Shown here piece by piece: positions 35,126 through 45,800 of a DNA stretch of 64,000 nt; within the stretch, counting starts at the first letter, position 1; every line of letters starts with the position of its first letter. Both the position numbers and the translations under genes were made by a program. Under the pieces are notes generated by a model. That model saw nothing but the letters and a program-made list of their open reading frames with translations, was not told where the DNA came from and ran no database searches. Source of the DNA: Shewanella sp. (GTDB lineage: Bacteria > Pseudomonadota > Gammaproteobacteria > Enterobacterales > Shewanellaceae); NCBI GenBank assembly GCA_028223395.1, contig JAOIUG010000002.1, positions 17,640-81,639 of the forward strand, read 5' to 3'.

Positions 35126-37948
35126 ATGAGCGACTATAAATCTACTTTGAATTTGCCGGAAACAGCGTTTCCGATGCGTGGTAACTTGGCTAATCGTGAG
35201 CCAGAGATGTTAAAATCCTGGAACGAGAAAGGACTGTATCAACAGATCCGTGAAAGCCGTAAAGATAGCAAACCGTTTATTTTGCATGATGGCCCTCCCT
35301 ATGCAAACGGTGATATCCATATTGGCCACTCAGTAAATAAAATTCTTAAAGATATTATTATTAAGTCAAAGACCATGTCAGGCTTTGATGCGCCGTACAT
35401 CCCAGGTTGGGATTGTCATGGCCTGCCTATTGAGCTGAAAGTAGAGCAAAAAGTCGGTAAACCAGGCCATAAGGTTAGCGCGTCAGAATTTCGCCAAAAG
35501 TGCCGTGAATATGCAGCTAAACAAGTGGACGGTCAACGTGATGACTTTATCCGTTTAGGCGTGTTTGCGGATTGGCAAAACCCTTACCTAACGATGGATT
35601 ACAGTACTGAAGCCAATATTGTTCGTTCATTATCAAAAGTGATCGACAGTGGCCACTTGCACAAAGGTGTAAAGCCTGTGCATTGGTGTACTGACTGTGG
35701 CTCTGCACTCGCAGAAGCTGAAGTGGAATACGAAGATAAAATGTCTCCGGCCATTGATGTTGCCTTCTCAGTGGTTGATAAACCCGCGTTACTGTCTAAA
35801 TTTGGCTTGACTGATTATCCTCATCAGATCTCAATGGTGATTTGGACAACAACACCTTGGACACTTCCGGCTAACCGTGCGTTAGCAGTGGCAGCAAAAG
35901 TTGAATACACTTTGGTTGAAATGGTGAAAGACGGCCACACTCAAGCATTAGTATTAGCCACTGATCTGTATGAGTCGTGCATTGAGCGTTTTGGCGCACA
36001 ATCACATTCTGTACTCGCAATTGCAGCGGGGGCAGATCTCGAACTGCTTCGTTTCAATCACCCATTTTATGATTTTGATGTGCCGGTTATTCTTGGCGAG
36101 CATGTAACGGTGGACTCAGGTACAGGTGTAGTACACACCGCTCCAGGCCATGGTCAAGACGATTTCGTGGTGGGTCAACAATACGGTTTAGAAGTTGCCA
36201 ATCCCGTTGGTGATAATGGCGTTTATAAAGCGGACACTGAAATATTTGCCGGTCAACATGTCTTTAAAGCAAACAAAAATGTAGTGGCACTGTTGGAAGA
36301 GAAAGGCGCGCTACTTAACCATGTTGCGATTAACCATAGTTATCCGCATTGCTGGCGCCATAAAACGCCGATCATTTTTAGAGCCACGCCGCAGTGGTTT
36401 ATCTCAATGGATCAAAAAGGCTTGCGTACACAAGCGTTAAGCGAGATTGAGCAAACACAGTGGATCCCGGATTGGGGCCAAAGCCGCATTGAAAAAATGG
36501 TTGAGAACCGCCCAGATTGGTGTATTTCTCGCCAACGCACTTGGGGCGTGCCTATTACCTTATTTGTGCACCGTGAAACAGAAGAATTGCACCCAGACAG
36601 TGTCTCATTGATGGAGCGTGTTGCTCACCGAATTGAGCAAGAGGGCATTCAAGCTTGGTGGGATCTTGATGCCTCAGAGCTGTTAGGCGATGAAGCAGAT
36701 CAATACCGTAAAGTGACGGATACGTTAGATGTATGGTATGACTCTGGTTCGACTTTCTCGTCAGTGGTGGCGTCACGCCCTGAATTTAATGGTCATGAGG
36801 TTGATCTTTACCTAGAAGGTAGCGATCAGCATCGTGGCTGGTTTATGTCATCACTAATGATCTCTACAGCGATGAACGGCAAAGCGCCATATAAACAAGT
36901 ATTGACCCATGGTTTTACCGTTGACGGTAAAGGCCGCAAGATGTCTAAATCTGTAGGTAACGTGATTGCACCACAACATGTTACCAATAAACTAGGAGCT
37001 GACATTTTACGTTTGTGGGTGGCTGCGACAGATTACAGCGGCGAGATGACGGTTTCTGATGAAATTCTAAAACGCAGTGCTGATGCGTATCGTCGTATTC
37101 GTAACACTGCCCGATTCTTGCTTGCGAACATCAATGGCTTTAACCCAGAAACCGACATGGTTGCTGTTGAAGACATGGTCGCGTTAGATCGCTGGGTTGT
37201 GCGCCGTGCTGCCGCCTTACAACAAGAGTTGCTTGAAGCGTACGATCAATATAACTTCCATTTAGTGACACAAAAATTGATGCAGTTCTGCTCTGTTGAA
37301 TTGGGTAGTTTTTACCTTGATATCATTAAAGACAGACAGTACACCGCCAAAGATGACAGTAACGCGCGACGTAGCTGTCAGTCAGCCTTGTACCTTATCT
37401 CTGAAGCGATGGTGCGTTGGATAGCGCCGATTTTAAGCTTTACGGCCGATGAGATCTGGCAGCTTCTACCAGGCGAGCGCGGCGAGTTTGTCTTTACCGA
37501 AACGTGGTATGAAGGTCTACAATCTGTCACTCTTGATTCTGATCTTAGTGATGAATACTGGTCGCAACTGCTGGCCGTTCGCGCTGAAGTTAACAAGGTG
37601 ATTGAAAACGCTCGACGTGAAAAACAGATCGGTGGTTCGCTTGAAGCTGAAATAACCCTGTTTGCTGATGAGGCCTTGTCTGCAGCGCTAAGCACGTTAG
37701 GTGATGAGCTACGTTTTGTGTTGCTAACCTCTAAAACAGAGGTGGTCGCACTGGCCGAAGCCCCAGCGGATGCGATTGACACCGAGCTTGCATCGCTCAA
37801 ACTTGGGTTTAAAAAGTCTGAAGCAGAAAAGTGTGAGCGCTGCTGGCATCACAGAGAAGATGTAGGCCAAGTGGCTGAACATCCAACGCTGTGTACTCGC
37901 TGTGTCACAAATATCGAAGGCGATGGCGAAGCTCGTCAATTTGCATAA
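35126..37948 (+). CDS. ileS: Isoleucyl-tRNA synthetase
   Basis: Class I synthetase, 940 aa (938 in E. coli). The HIGH-type motif is in [12 protein letters not shown] near residue 60, the KMSKS loop in [10 protein letters not shown] near 605, the editing domain between them has [13 protein letters not shown], and the C-terminal zinc knuckle has [10 protein letters not shown] and CTRC. Operon with lspA, whose ATG follows 14 bp after the stop. Confidence 0.98.
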   Translation: MSDYKSTLNLPETAFPMRGNLANREPEMLKSWNEKGLYQQIRESRKDSKPFILHDGPPYANGDIHIGHSVNKILKDIIIKSKTMSGFDAPYIPGWDCHGLPIELKVEQKVGKPGHKVSASEFRQKCREYAAKQVDGQRDDFIRLGVFADWQNPYLTMDYSTEANIVRSLSKVIDSGHLHKGVKPVHWCTDCGSALAEAEVEYEDKMSPAIDVAFSVVDKPALLSKFGLTDYPHQISMVIWTTTPWTLPANRALAVAAKVEYTLVEMVKDGHTQALVLATDLYESCIERFGAQSHSVLAIAAGADLELLRFNHPFYDFDVPVILGEHVTVDSGTGVVHTAPGHGQDDFVVGQQYGLEVANPVGDNGVYKADTEIFAGQHVFKANKNVVALLEEKGALLNHVAINHSYPHCWRHKTPIIFRATPQWFISMDQKGLRTQALSEIEQTQWIPDWGQSRIEKMVENRPDWCISRQRTWGVPITLFVHRETEELHPDSVSLMERVAHRIEQEGIQAWWDLDASELLGDEADQYRKVTDTLDVWYDSGSTFSSVVASRPEFNGHEVDLYLEGSDQHRGWFMSSLMISTAMNGKAPYKQVLTHGFTVDGKGRKMSKSVGNVIAPQHVTNKLGADILRLWVAATDYSGEMTVSDEILKRSADAYRRIRNTARFLLANINGFNPETDMVAVEDMVALDRWVVRRAAALQQELLEAYDQYNFHLVTQKLMQFCSVELGSFYLDIIKDRQYTAKDDSNARRSCQSALYLISEAMVRWIAPILSFTADEIWQLLPGERGEFVFTETWYEGLQSVTLDSDLSDEYWSQLLAVRAEVNKVIENARREKQIGGSLEAEITLFADEALSAALSTLGDELRFVLLTSKTEVVALAEAPADAIDTELASLKLGFKKSEAEKCERCWHHREDVGQVAEHPTLCTRCVTNIEGDGEARQFA

Positions 37949-37962
37949 ATAAAGGAACTATC

Positions 37963-38475
37963 ATGCCCACTTCTTGGAAAGACAGTGGCCTGCGTTGGTA
38001 TTGGATAGCTGCATTGGTCTTTATGGCCGATCAGCTTTCTAAACTGTGGGTGTTGTCGAATTTTAAACTGGGAGAGTCGATTCAAATACTGCCCATTTTT
38101 AATTTTACTTATGTACGTAACTACGGTGCTGCATTTAACTTTTTAAGTGACGCTGGTGGTTGGCAGCGATGGCTGTTTACGTTTATAGCAATCGGTTTTA
38201 GTCTGTTATTGTCCGTTTGGTTACGTCAGCAGTCACATAAAATGTGGCGCTTAAACCTTGCTTACACCTTGGTGATAGGTGGCGCGTTAGGGAATTTAAT
38301 TGACCGACTTCAACACGGTTACGTCGTCGATTTTTTACATCTTTATTGGAACAATAGCCATTACCCGGCCTTTAATATTGCTGATTCAGCCATTTGTGTT
38401 GGCGCGGCGCTTATCATTATCGACTCTTTTATTACGAGCAAAAATGATAAAAAAACTGATGGTATAAAGGAGTAA
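37963..38475 (+). CDS. lspA: Lipoprotein signal peptidase (signal peptidase II)
   Basis: A 170-aa inner-membrane aspartyl peptidase with four hydrophobic segments, cutting prolipoproteins such as the LolB, PilY-neighbour and M28 lipoproteins in this window. The catalytic aspartates lie in GNLIDRLQHGYVVDFL near residue 115 and FNIADSAI near 138. The ATG at 37963 has AAAGGAAC upstream; the longer frame that runs back into ileS is rejected. Confidence 0.96.
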   Translation: MPTSWKDSGLRWYWIAALVFMADQLSKLWVLSNFKLGESIQILPIFNFTYVRNYGAAFNFLSDAGGWQRWLFTFIAIGFSLLLSVWLRQQSHKMWRLNLAYTLVIGGALGNLIDRLQHGYVVDFLHLYWNNSHYPAFNIADSAICVGAALIIIDSFITSKNDKKTDGIKE

Positions 38476-38479
38476 TCTC

Positions 38480-38902
38480 GTGTCACAGACGCATTCAATT
38501 TTATGTCATATGAATATAGTGCTTGAAGATGGTTCAACGGCTGAGAGCACTCGCTCTGCTGGCAAACCAGCACGATTTAACGTGGGTGATGAAAGTTTGA
38601 GCCCAGCGTTTGAAGCTGAAATCGTTAATTTGAAAGCAGGGGATAAACACAACTTTACCTTGCAGCCTAGCGATACATTTGGTGAGTCTAATCCTGATGC
38701 GGTCCATCATATGGATAAAAGCCGCTTTCCTGCTGATATGAGCATAGAGCCTGGCGTTATCGTGAGTTTTGCCGGTCCAGGTGGTAGTGAGATCCCTGGT
38801 ATGGTTCGTGACGTGGTTGGCGATTCTGTGACCATTGATCTTAACCATCCATTGGCCGGACAGATTTTAACCTTTGAGCTTGAAGTGGTACAGGTACTGT
38901 AA
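38480..38902 (+). CDS. fkpB: FKBP-type peptidyl-prolyl isomerase FkpB
   Basis: A 140-aa SlyD-like FKBP without the metal-binding tail. It shows the split FKBP fold with an IF insert ([12 protein letters not shown] near 35, [18 protein letters not shown] at the end). The start is GTG at 38480 with AAAGGAG 7 nt upstream. It lies between lspA and ispH, exactly the E. coli and Pseudomonas order. The function in folding is known only in vitro for the family. Confidence 0.95.
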   Translation: MSQTHSILCHMNIVLEDGSTAESTRSAGKPARFNVGDESLSPAFEAEIVNLKAGDKHNFTLQPSDTFGESNPDAVHHMDKSRFPADMSIEPGVIVSFAGPGGSEIPGMVRDVVGDSVTIDLNHPLAGQILTFELEVVQVL

Positions 38903-38904
38903 TT

Positions 38905-39834
38905 ATGAACATTCTTCTAGCAAACCCACGTGGATTTTGTGCTGGGGTTGACCGTGCCATTAGCATTGTCGAGCGGGCTTTAGAGCTTTTTTCTCCTCCT
39001 ATTTATGTACGACATGAAGTGGTGCATAACCGCTATGTGGTACAAAACCTTAAAGATAGGGGCGCAGTGTTTGTTGAAGAATTAGCTCAAGTGCCTGATG
39101 ACAGCATTGTGATATTTAGTGCTCACGGTGTATCGCAAGCGGTGCGTGCAGAGGCCAAACAACGTGGGCTAAAAGTATTTGATGCGACCTGTCCACTGGT
39201 GACAAAAGTTCACTTACAGGTGACACGCGCAAGTCGAAAAGGCATAGAGTGCATTTTAATTGGTCATGCTGGTCACCCTGAAGTTGAAGGGACAATGGGG
39301 CAGTATGATAACCCTGAAGGTGGCGTACACCTCGTTGAGTCTCCAGATGATGTGGCAAAGCTTGAGGTTAACGATCCTGATAACTTATGCTTTGTGACTC
39401 AAACAACACTGTCAATGGATGATACTGCAGATGTGATCAGCTCTTTGCAGCAAAAATACCCTGCTATTGAGGGGCCGCGTAAAGATGATATTTGCTACGC
39501 GACGCAAAACCGTCAAGATGCTGTGCGCAATATTGCTGAAGAGGTAGAGTTGTTTATTGTCGTGGGCTCTAAAAACAGTTCGAACTCTAACCGTTTGCGA
39601 GAGTTAGCTCAAAAGAAAGGCACAAACTCATACTTAGTGGACAATGCAGATGATGTGGATCCCACTTGGTTTAACGGTATACATCGTGTCGCCGTGACGG
39701 CAGGGGCATCAGCCCCTGAAGTGCTTGTTAAGCAGGTTGTTGATGCTATAGCTAACATGGCTCCTAGCGTGATAACTGAGGTTGAAGGGCGGTTAGAAGA
39801 CACTGTCTTTGCGGTACCGGCAGAATTACGTTAA
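38905..39834 (+). CDS. ispH: 4-hydroxy-3-methylbut-2-enyl diphosphate reductase
   Basis: Last enzyme of the MEP isoprenoid pathway; an iron-sulfur reductase giving IPP and DMAPP. The 309-aa product has the three cluster cysteines in [11 protein letters not shown] (C12), [12 protein letters not shown] (near 96) and [11 protein letters not shown] (near 197). It starts two bases after fkpB ends and closes the murJ-ispH run at a strong terminator. Confidence 0.97.
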   Translation: MNILLANPRGFCAGVDRAISIVERALELFSPPIYVRHEVVHNRYVVQNLKDRGAVFVEELAQVPDDSIVIFSAHGVSQAVRAEAKQRGLKVFDATCPLVTKVHLQVTRASRKGIECILIGHAGHPEVEGTMGQYDNPEGGVHLVESPDDVAKLEVNDPDNLCFVTQTTLSMDDTADVISSLQQKYPAIEGPRKDDICYATQNRQDAVRNIAEEVELFIVVGSKNSSNSNRLRELAQKKGTNSYLVDNADDVDPTWFNGIHRVAVTAGASAPEVLVKQVVDAIANMAPSVITEVEGRLEDTVFAVPAELR

Positions 39835-39853
39835 ACACATGATGACTGATATT

Positions 39854-39878
39854 AAAGAGGCTTATGCCTCTTTTTTTA
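39854..39878 (+). terminator. Terminator after ispH
   Basis: AAAGAGGC and GCCTCTTT pair around a TTAT loop and are followed by a T run. Confidence 0.85.
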
Positions 39879-40845
39879 TGCTTAGCGCTTAGGGCATGTT
39901 GAACAGTGCTATACATTTTATGTTCGGCAATATGTGAGCAATTACAATCACATTTATCCAACGCTGCATGCCTTAAGTGTTCTTGTTGGAAAGTGGCTTA
40001 ACATCACTTCCGATTTTGACGCACAGTTTCATGGCGCGATGAGTCATCGCAACCGTTCAGCGATTGATGTGGGCCTTTAAAAAAGTAACTACGGCGCTTT
40101 ACTTGTCGCTACTCGGAGTTATTAGCAAGCTGAAAATTAGCATGACCAACACTCCAGTTTTAGATCATTCTAACGCGAGCATGCTTTGTTTTAAATTTAG
40201 CCATTCTTCGCTAACACTACGTTAATTTTGCCTTCTGCTTGAGTAAGCAATACCTACTGACTAACAGTTAGGCTTAACATTTAGTGTTTATCGACGTTTC
40301 CTGACGGAGCACTTTCAAGTTCCTGCCTTAGTTGAGACTGATCGTTGTTTGTCGTTGCTAAATGTTGCTTTTTTTTGATTAGCAGACATTACTTGCTCTT
40401 TTTTAATACTCTACTTATCTCAACGCTATATCTATTTAGGCTGTGTATCTCATTGTTTAAATTGCTTTTTGTGGCTAGCGGTTAGGCTCCTTTACCGCTG
40501 ACAGCGAAGTGCTTTCATAATGGTTTATTGCACTTAGTAAAATTTAATTCTTATTTTTGTTAAAAATAGGCCTAAATATGATTCGTTTCTTATACTTTAC
40601 AGATGATTGTAATAAATCAGCTTTAATTAGATGAGGTATTCTGGACATGTTGATGATCCGTCTCGTAGACTGCTGAGTGCTTCTAGCGGGTTACTATGCG
40701 TTTTAAGCTGTGTACTTGGCAGGTTAAGCGCTCAAGTTGGTTAAATATTTAACGCAATGACCAGCGGCTAAGCTCTCACAGGATCAACACCTGCGTGAGG
40801 GTGTTTTATAAATGGAATTAAGTGTTAATAAAGGGATTGATGTAA
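39879..40845. other. Long noncoding stretch upstream of the pilus operon
   Basis: Nearly 1 kb with stop codons in all frames and no ORF I can support. It is AT-rich and should carry the pilus operon promoter. Pseudomonas has pil genes directly beside ispH, so this gap may mark a lost gene, a long leader or an unrecognised RNA. Near 40779-40801 there is a short hairpin (CTCAC...GTGAG) close to the pilV start. Confidence 0.5.
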
Positions 40846-41367
40846 ATGAAACAACCGCAATTGGGGCTGACTCTTATTGAGTTGATGGTCTCTTTAGTTA
40901 TTTTAGTTATTGGCCTTATTGGTATTTTTAACCTTCATATTGTTGCCAAGCATGGCAGTTTTGAATCCTTTCAACAAACCCAAGCCGCTTATCTCGCTCA
41001 TGACATCGTTAATCGCATGAAGCTCAACCGCAGCGAACTCTCCAATTATGCCGATACTTACACGGGAGTAAGGGAAAAAGTAAATTCCTGTGAAACAAAG
41101 ATTTGCAGCACAACACAAATGTTGCATTGGGATCAATATCAATGGGATCAAACCCTGCTGGGCGCGTTAGAGCAAGCTGAAGGTCGCAACATCGGGGGGT
41201 TAGACTCACCTATTGCATGTGTCACCGAAGGCGCAGGTGAAGTTTCCGTCACGATCACATGGCGCGGGGTAAGAGCGCTCGGTTCGCCTGCTACAACCCC
41301 TTCTGACTGTGGTCACTCCCTTGGAAAAAAACGACGAGTATTCACGCTCAAGACAATGATTTTGTAA
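40846..41367 (+). CDS. pilV: Type IV minor prepilin PilV
   Basis: A 173-aa prepilin. The short leader MKQPQLG precedes LTLIELMVSLVILVIGLIGIFN, so PilD would cut after G7 and methylate the new N-terminus; Glu5 of the mature form is present. Paired cysteines follow near residues 78, 82 and in the C-terminal half. With PilW, PilX and PilE it forms the priming complex at the pilus tip. First gene of the pil operon. The ATG overlaps a weak ribosome site. Confidence 0.9.
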   Translation: MKQPQLGLTLIELMVSLVILVIGLIGIFNLHIVAKHGSFESFQQTQAAYLAHDIVNRMKLNRSELSNYADTYTGVREKVNSCETKICSTTQMLHWDQYQWDQTLLGALEQAEGRNIGGLDSPIACVTEGAGEVSVTITWRGVRALGSPATTPSDCGHSLGKKRRVFTLKTMIL

Positions 41368-41376
41368 GGGGCAATA

Positions 41377-42333
41377 GTGAATAAAACCAAAGGTATGACC
41401 TTAGTCGAGTTGATGGTGTCGATGGTGATTGGGCTATTTCTAACGGCGGGCCTTTTTTCTATTTTTTCAATGTCATCAACCAATGTAACGACGACGAGTC
41501 AATTTAATCAATTGCAAGAAAATGGTCGTATAGCCTTAACTTTAATGGAGCGCGATCTCAGTCAGCTAGGCTTTATGGGGGATATGACTGGCGTCGATTT
41601 TGTATTGGGAGTTAACACCCGTATTGGCGATAACGCAGTGATTGGTAGCAGTGGTGATTGTGTGGGGGCAGGCTTTAATAACGGTACATTACCCAACCGG
41701 CAACCAGCACATTTTAGGCGTCTTTGGGGGTATGAAAGTGGTGTGAGCACCGCAAGTTTGGACTGCTTAACAAATGTGAATAACACAACAGATGTTATTC
41801 AAATAAAGCGTTTAATAGGGCCTGCAGTTTCGGCTGGCACAAGCGGCGCATTTTATATTGAGGCGAGCGCAGAGCAGGCTATCTTTTTTAAAGAGGCGAG
41901 GGGCCCTGTTTTAGCACACAGCCGAATTTGGGAGTATCAACATAGTGTTTACTATATTAAGGATGATGCTGACGGGATCCCCATCTTACGTCGTAAAAGC
42001 TTATCCGCGACCGGAATGGGTAATAATGAGCCACTGGTTGAGGGGATTGAAAATATGAGGTTTATGTACGGCTTTGACAATGATGGCGACCGTACTGCGG
42101 ATCAGTTTTTGCCGGTACAAGGGGTGAGTGACTTAATGTGGGATAACGCTATTTTTCAGCGCTTAGTCGCCCTAAGAGTGCACATCTTGGTGCGGGCGAT
42201 AGAGCCTGATAGTCGTTATGTTAATGACGTGACATATCAACTAGGCGACAAAAGCATTGCGCCGACTCACGATCATTTTAGGCGAAAGGTCTTGTCTACA
42301 ACGATCGTGATTGAAAATACGGTACTGCAATAA
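41377..42333 (+). CDS. pilW: Type IV minor prepilin PilW
   Basis: A 318-aa large minor prepilin. The leader MNKTKG precedes MTLVELMVSMVIGLFLTAGLF, with mature Glu5 present. The globular part includes PilW-type segments such as LMERDLSQLGFMG near 50 and the GIENMRFMYGFDNDGD stretch near 220. The start is GTG at 41377 with AAGGGG upstream, 9 bp after pilV. PilW is the GspJ-like partner of the tip complex. Confidence 0.92.
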   Translation: MNKTKGMTLVELMVSMVIGLFLTAGLFSIFSMSSTNVTTTSQFNQLQENGRIALTLMERDLSQLGFMGDMTGVDFVLGVNTRIGDNAVIGSSGDCVGAGFNNGTLPNRQPAHFRRLWGYESGVSTASLDCLTNVNNTTDVIQIKRLIGPAVSAGTSGAFYIEASAEQAIFFKEARGPVLAHSRIWEYQHSVYYIKDDADGIPILRRKSLSATGMGNNEPLVEGIENMRFMYGFDNDGDRTADQFLPVQGVSDLMWDNAIFQRLVALRVHILVRAIEPDSRYVNDVTYQLGDKSIAPTHDHFRRKVLSTTIVIENTVLQ

Positions 42334-42347
42334 TAGGAGCAGATGTG

Positions 42348-42761
42348 ATGAAAAAACAAAATGGAATGGTGCTTTTTTTCTCATTGATAGTGTTGGTTAT
42401 CATGACTCTTATTGGCGTTGCGTTAGCAACCAATTCAAGTATGTCGATGAAAATGGCAGGCGCAGGAGCGCAAAGAGTGGCAGCTAAGATCACTGCAAAT
42501 GGAGCGCTCGATAAAGTTATTGATGAGCATAAAGGCCGCTCTTTTGCCAATATGTCAGCAACAACAGAAAGCCATTTGATGGGAGGGAGGCAGTGGATAG
42601 AGCCTGAAGTAGAAGATGTTAACTGCCAACGCCGCAGTAACGCCAACTCTGCAGGTTTAATTCGCTGCCGTAGAAGTGACGTTTTCAGTAGTGCGAGCTT
42701 TGGTAAAAGTGATATAGGCAACTTAACCGTAGTCGCAGGTGTAGAACAAGAAGTCCTGTAA
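42348..42761 (+). CDS. pilX: Type IV minor prepilin PilX
   Basis: A 137-aa pilin-like protein. The leader MKKQNG precedes MVLFFSLIVLVIMTLIGVALA; the Glu5 of most pilins is absent, as is normal for the PilX/GspK class that caps the tip. It is shorter than Pseudomonas PilX (about 195 aa), lacking part of the globular domain. I chose the ATG at 42348 over an in-frame GTG three bases before because AGGAG is then 8 nt away. It lies directly before pilY1, with which it acts. Confidence 0.87.
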   Translation: MKKQNGMVLFFSLIVLVIMTLIGVALATNSSMSMKMAGAGAQRVAAKITANGALDKVIDEHKGRSFANMSATTESHLMGGRQWIEPEVEDVNCQRRSNANSAGLIRCRRSDVFSSASFGKSDIGNLTVVAGVEQEVL

Positions 42762-42834
42762 ATATAAATAAGTCGTGCACATAGAGTTAATAATGAAACG
42801 GCACTTAAAAATTCAATATATTTGGGAGTTTATA

Positions 42835-45800
42835 ATGAGATTTAAACGAGCAGCCTGTTGGGTGATGTCCGTATCACTATTGTCGGTTGCTTCTCATGCT
42901 GATGATACACAGCTGTATGTTACTGACTACTCAGTTGGTAATGGTCATTCAGCTAAGGTGTTGATTATTTTTGATAACTCGGGGAGCATGTTAACGGTTG
43001 AGGAAGATGCTCCTAGAGATTTTGATGCCAATGTCACCTATGAGGCCATTAGTCCTGAGCATGATTACCAAGACGGCATGATTTATTTTATTCAAGGGGT
43101 GTCTGATGGCAATGTTAATACCTCATTAAGTGCGCTTAAGTACCAACAATTTAAAGCGACAATGAATGGTTGTCACCAAAGTCAGTCTTTACTTGATGAA
43201 CATGGACGCTTTACAGGGTTTGTAGGGGAGTACTTGTCAAGTGGGCAAACTGGGTATTGGAAAGGACTCAAAGCGCGAGTGCAATCTAGCTATAAAGCCA
43301 TCGATTGCTATGAAGATATCGCGGCAAACGACCCAATTAATGCCATAAATGAAAATGGCCGAGCATATGTTCCAGGTTTTCCTGTCGATGGCGTGTATGG
43401 GAGTGATGCGTCGACACCCTATAGCGCGAACAAAGCGGAGAGTGTCACTTCACTGGGCCAAGGTGAGATGGTGACCTTATATAGCGCTAATTATTTAAGG
43501 TGGCGTGCGGCAAGTCTTGCTGGGACGTTGCCAGTACAGCCGCAAACTCGGCTTGAAATTGCAAAAAGTGCGATAACAAGTGTCGTGAATACCACCGCTT
43601 TTGTCGATTTTGGATTAACCCTGTTCAATATGAATTTTCCCTCAGAAGGCTTACGAGATGGCGGCCGGATTGTATCAGGGATCGAGCCGATGACGCCTTC
43701 AGCAAAAAGCAGCTTATTAAACACAATTGACAATATATCTGCCACCACCAACACACCACTTTGCGAAACATTGTTTGAAGCTTACAACTATTTTTCTGCA
43801 CATAAAGTGCATTACGGAAAACAAGACAGTGATTATGCGGAGAATGATTATGTGGGTAATCAGCCTGGGCGAGATAACAGTATTGAAACTGAAGGTCGCT
43901 ATACTTCACCCTTTAGTGTTTGTCCAGATGTGGCTTATGTTATTTATATTACCGATGGGCTACCCAGCCTAGACAGTAGCGCCAACGGTGATGTGATGGC
44001 CCTGGGTCAAATAGGCGTGAAAGAGCAAGCTGAAAATAAAGTGGCGCCGCCTGACTACAGTGTGTTTGCTACAGAGTCATCAGGTGAGAGTTATCTTCCC
44101 GCATTAGCCAGTTATCTTTATCATAATGATCTTGTTGACTCAGCTGAAACGCTCGCCAATGGAAGTGAGGTGGAGCACATGCAAACCGTGCGAACGTTCA
44201 CCATTGGTTTTAGTCAAGGCGCACAGAGCGCAGCGCCACTATTAGCAGAAACCGCAAAACGCGGCGGTGGTCGTTATTTTTCTGCGAGTAACGCTTTGTC
44301 GCTGCGGCAAGCGCTAACAGACACTTTAGTGGCGATCACCAATACCAATACCAGTTTTACCTCCCCCAGTTTTGCAAATAATAATTTCGATCGAACTCAA
44401 ACGTTTGACTCAGCCTATTACGCGCTGTTTCTCCCGGGTAATGGTCCTCGTTGGGCGGGCAATTTAAAAAAATTAAAAGTCAGCGATAACGGCATACTGG
44501 TTGATAAAAGCGGTAATGCTGCCATCAGCGGACAAGGTAATATTAAAGACACCGCTTGCACATTTTGGAGTGCCTGCTCCGCCAATGCAGATGGCAACAA
44601 GGTCAACGAAGGTGGCGTGATTGAAGCCCTACAGAGTATGACGCCAGCCAATGGACACAGCACTCGCAGCATTTACACTCAAGGCAGTACAACATCGTTA
44701 TTGGACTTGGTTGAGCTAAGGCAGATAGAAGACTCAAAACTTGCTCCTTTAATGGGTATTGATGCCAGCGAGGTAGTCAGTACGGTTGATTGGTTATACG
44801 GATACGACGTTGATACAGACAAAGGTGGAAGTCCTTACGATCACCGCCATGACATTATGGGCGATCCACTGCATTCTAAACCTTTGGCATTAAATTTTGG
44901 TGATGAGAATGACCCTGATCTACGCATTATGATCGGCACAAATCAAGGTTTGATGCATATGTTTAAAGATGATGAAACCAGCCTTGTAGGCGGATCACAC
45001 AATGAAGTGACAGAATCTTGGGCATTCATACCGCAATCACTGCTGGCAAACGTAAGCACACTTAGGCAGAACGCCGCCGGCGGGCATACTGTATACGGAA
45101 TGGACTCCTCTGCGGTTGCCCATACCGAACTTGACTCGACTGGAAAGCTGAAAAAAGCTTATGTGTTTATGGGAATGAGAAGAGGAGGTAATGCTTACTA
45201 TGCATTGGATATTAGCCAGCCTGACTCACCGGCTCTCATGTGGACCATTACCCCACAATCGCCCGGTTTTTCAGCGTTAGGTCAAAGCTGGTCTGAGCCT
45301 GTAGTGACGGGAATACCGGGTCATGATGGACCTGTTTTGATCATAGGTGGAGGCTACGATGTCCGTTACGACGGAGGTATAACGCCTACAGAGCCACAAG
45401 GTAAAGCCATTTATATCATCGATGCCTTAAAGGGAGAGCTTATTCATGCGTTTAGCGATAAAGGCACCTATAGCACTCCGGTCACGGAGTTCACCGATAG
45501 CTTTCCAAATTCAGTCGCAATCTTAGACAGTGACAATGATGGCCTTACCGATAGAGTGTATGCCTCCGATGTGGGTGGGCAAGTGTGGCGATTTGACTTA
45601 GCCAGTGACAACAAATCTGCATGGTCAGCGTTTAAGTTTGCCGATCTTGCTGGCACGGGAACAAATGCAAGGCGCTTTTTTTCTGAAGTGGTTATCGCTC
45701 AAACCGTATTGAGTAATGTGGCTGAAATTAAAACCAATGACGTGGTCTCGATGTCGTATCAAAATATTCCGTATGACGCCATTGCGATAGGCAGCGGTAA

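Noticed and set aside
37891..37962. Upstream extension of lspA into ileS
   Set aside because: It only reads the 3' end of ileS in another frame; ATG 37963 with AAAGGA gives the family start.
39764..39961. A 65-codon frame on the - strand at the end of ispH
   Set aside because: It overlaps the ispH 3' end and its terminator and has unlikely Cys/His-rich composition; it is a shadow of the coding strand.
42348..42420. Loss of the pilin Glu5 in PilX as a defect
   Set aside because: PilX/GspK-class pilins normally lack Glu5, so this is expected.
42775..42834. Longer start for PilY1 (GTG 42775 or ATG 42793)
   Set aside because: The added residues do not form a signal peptide, and the ATG at 42835 has GGGAG upstream and begins a clean one.
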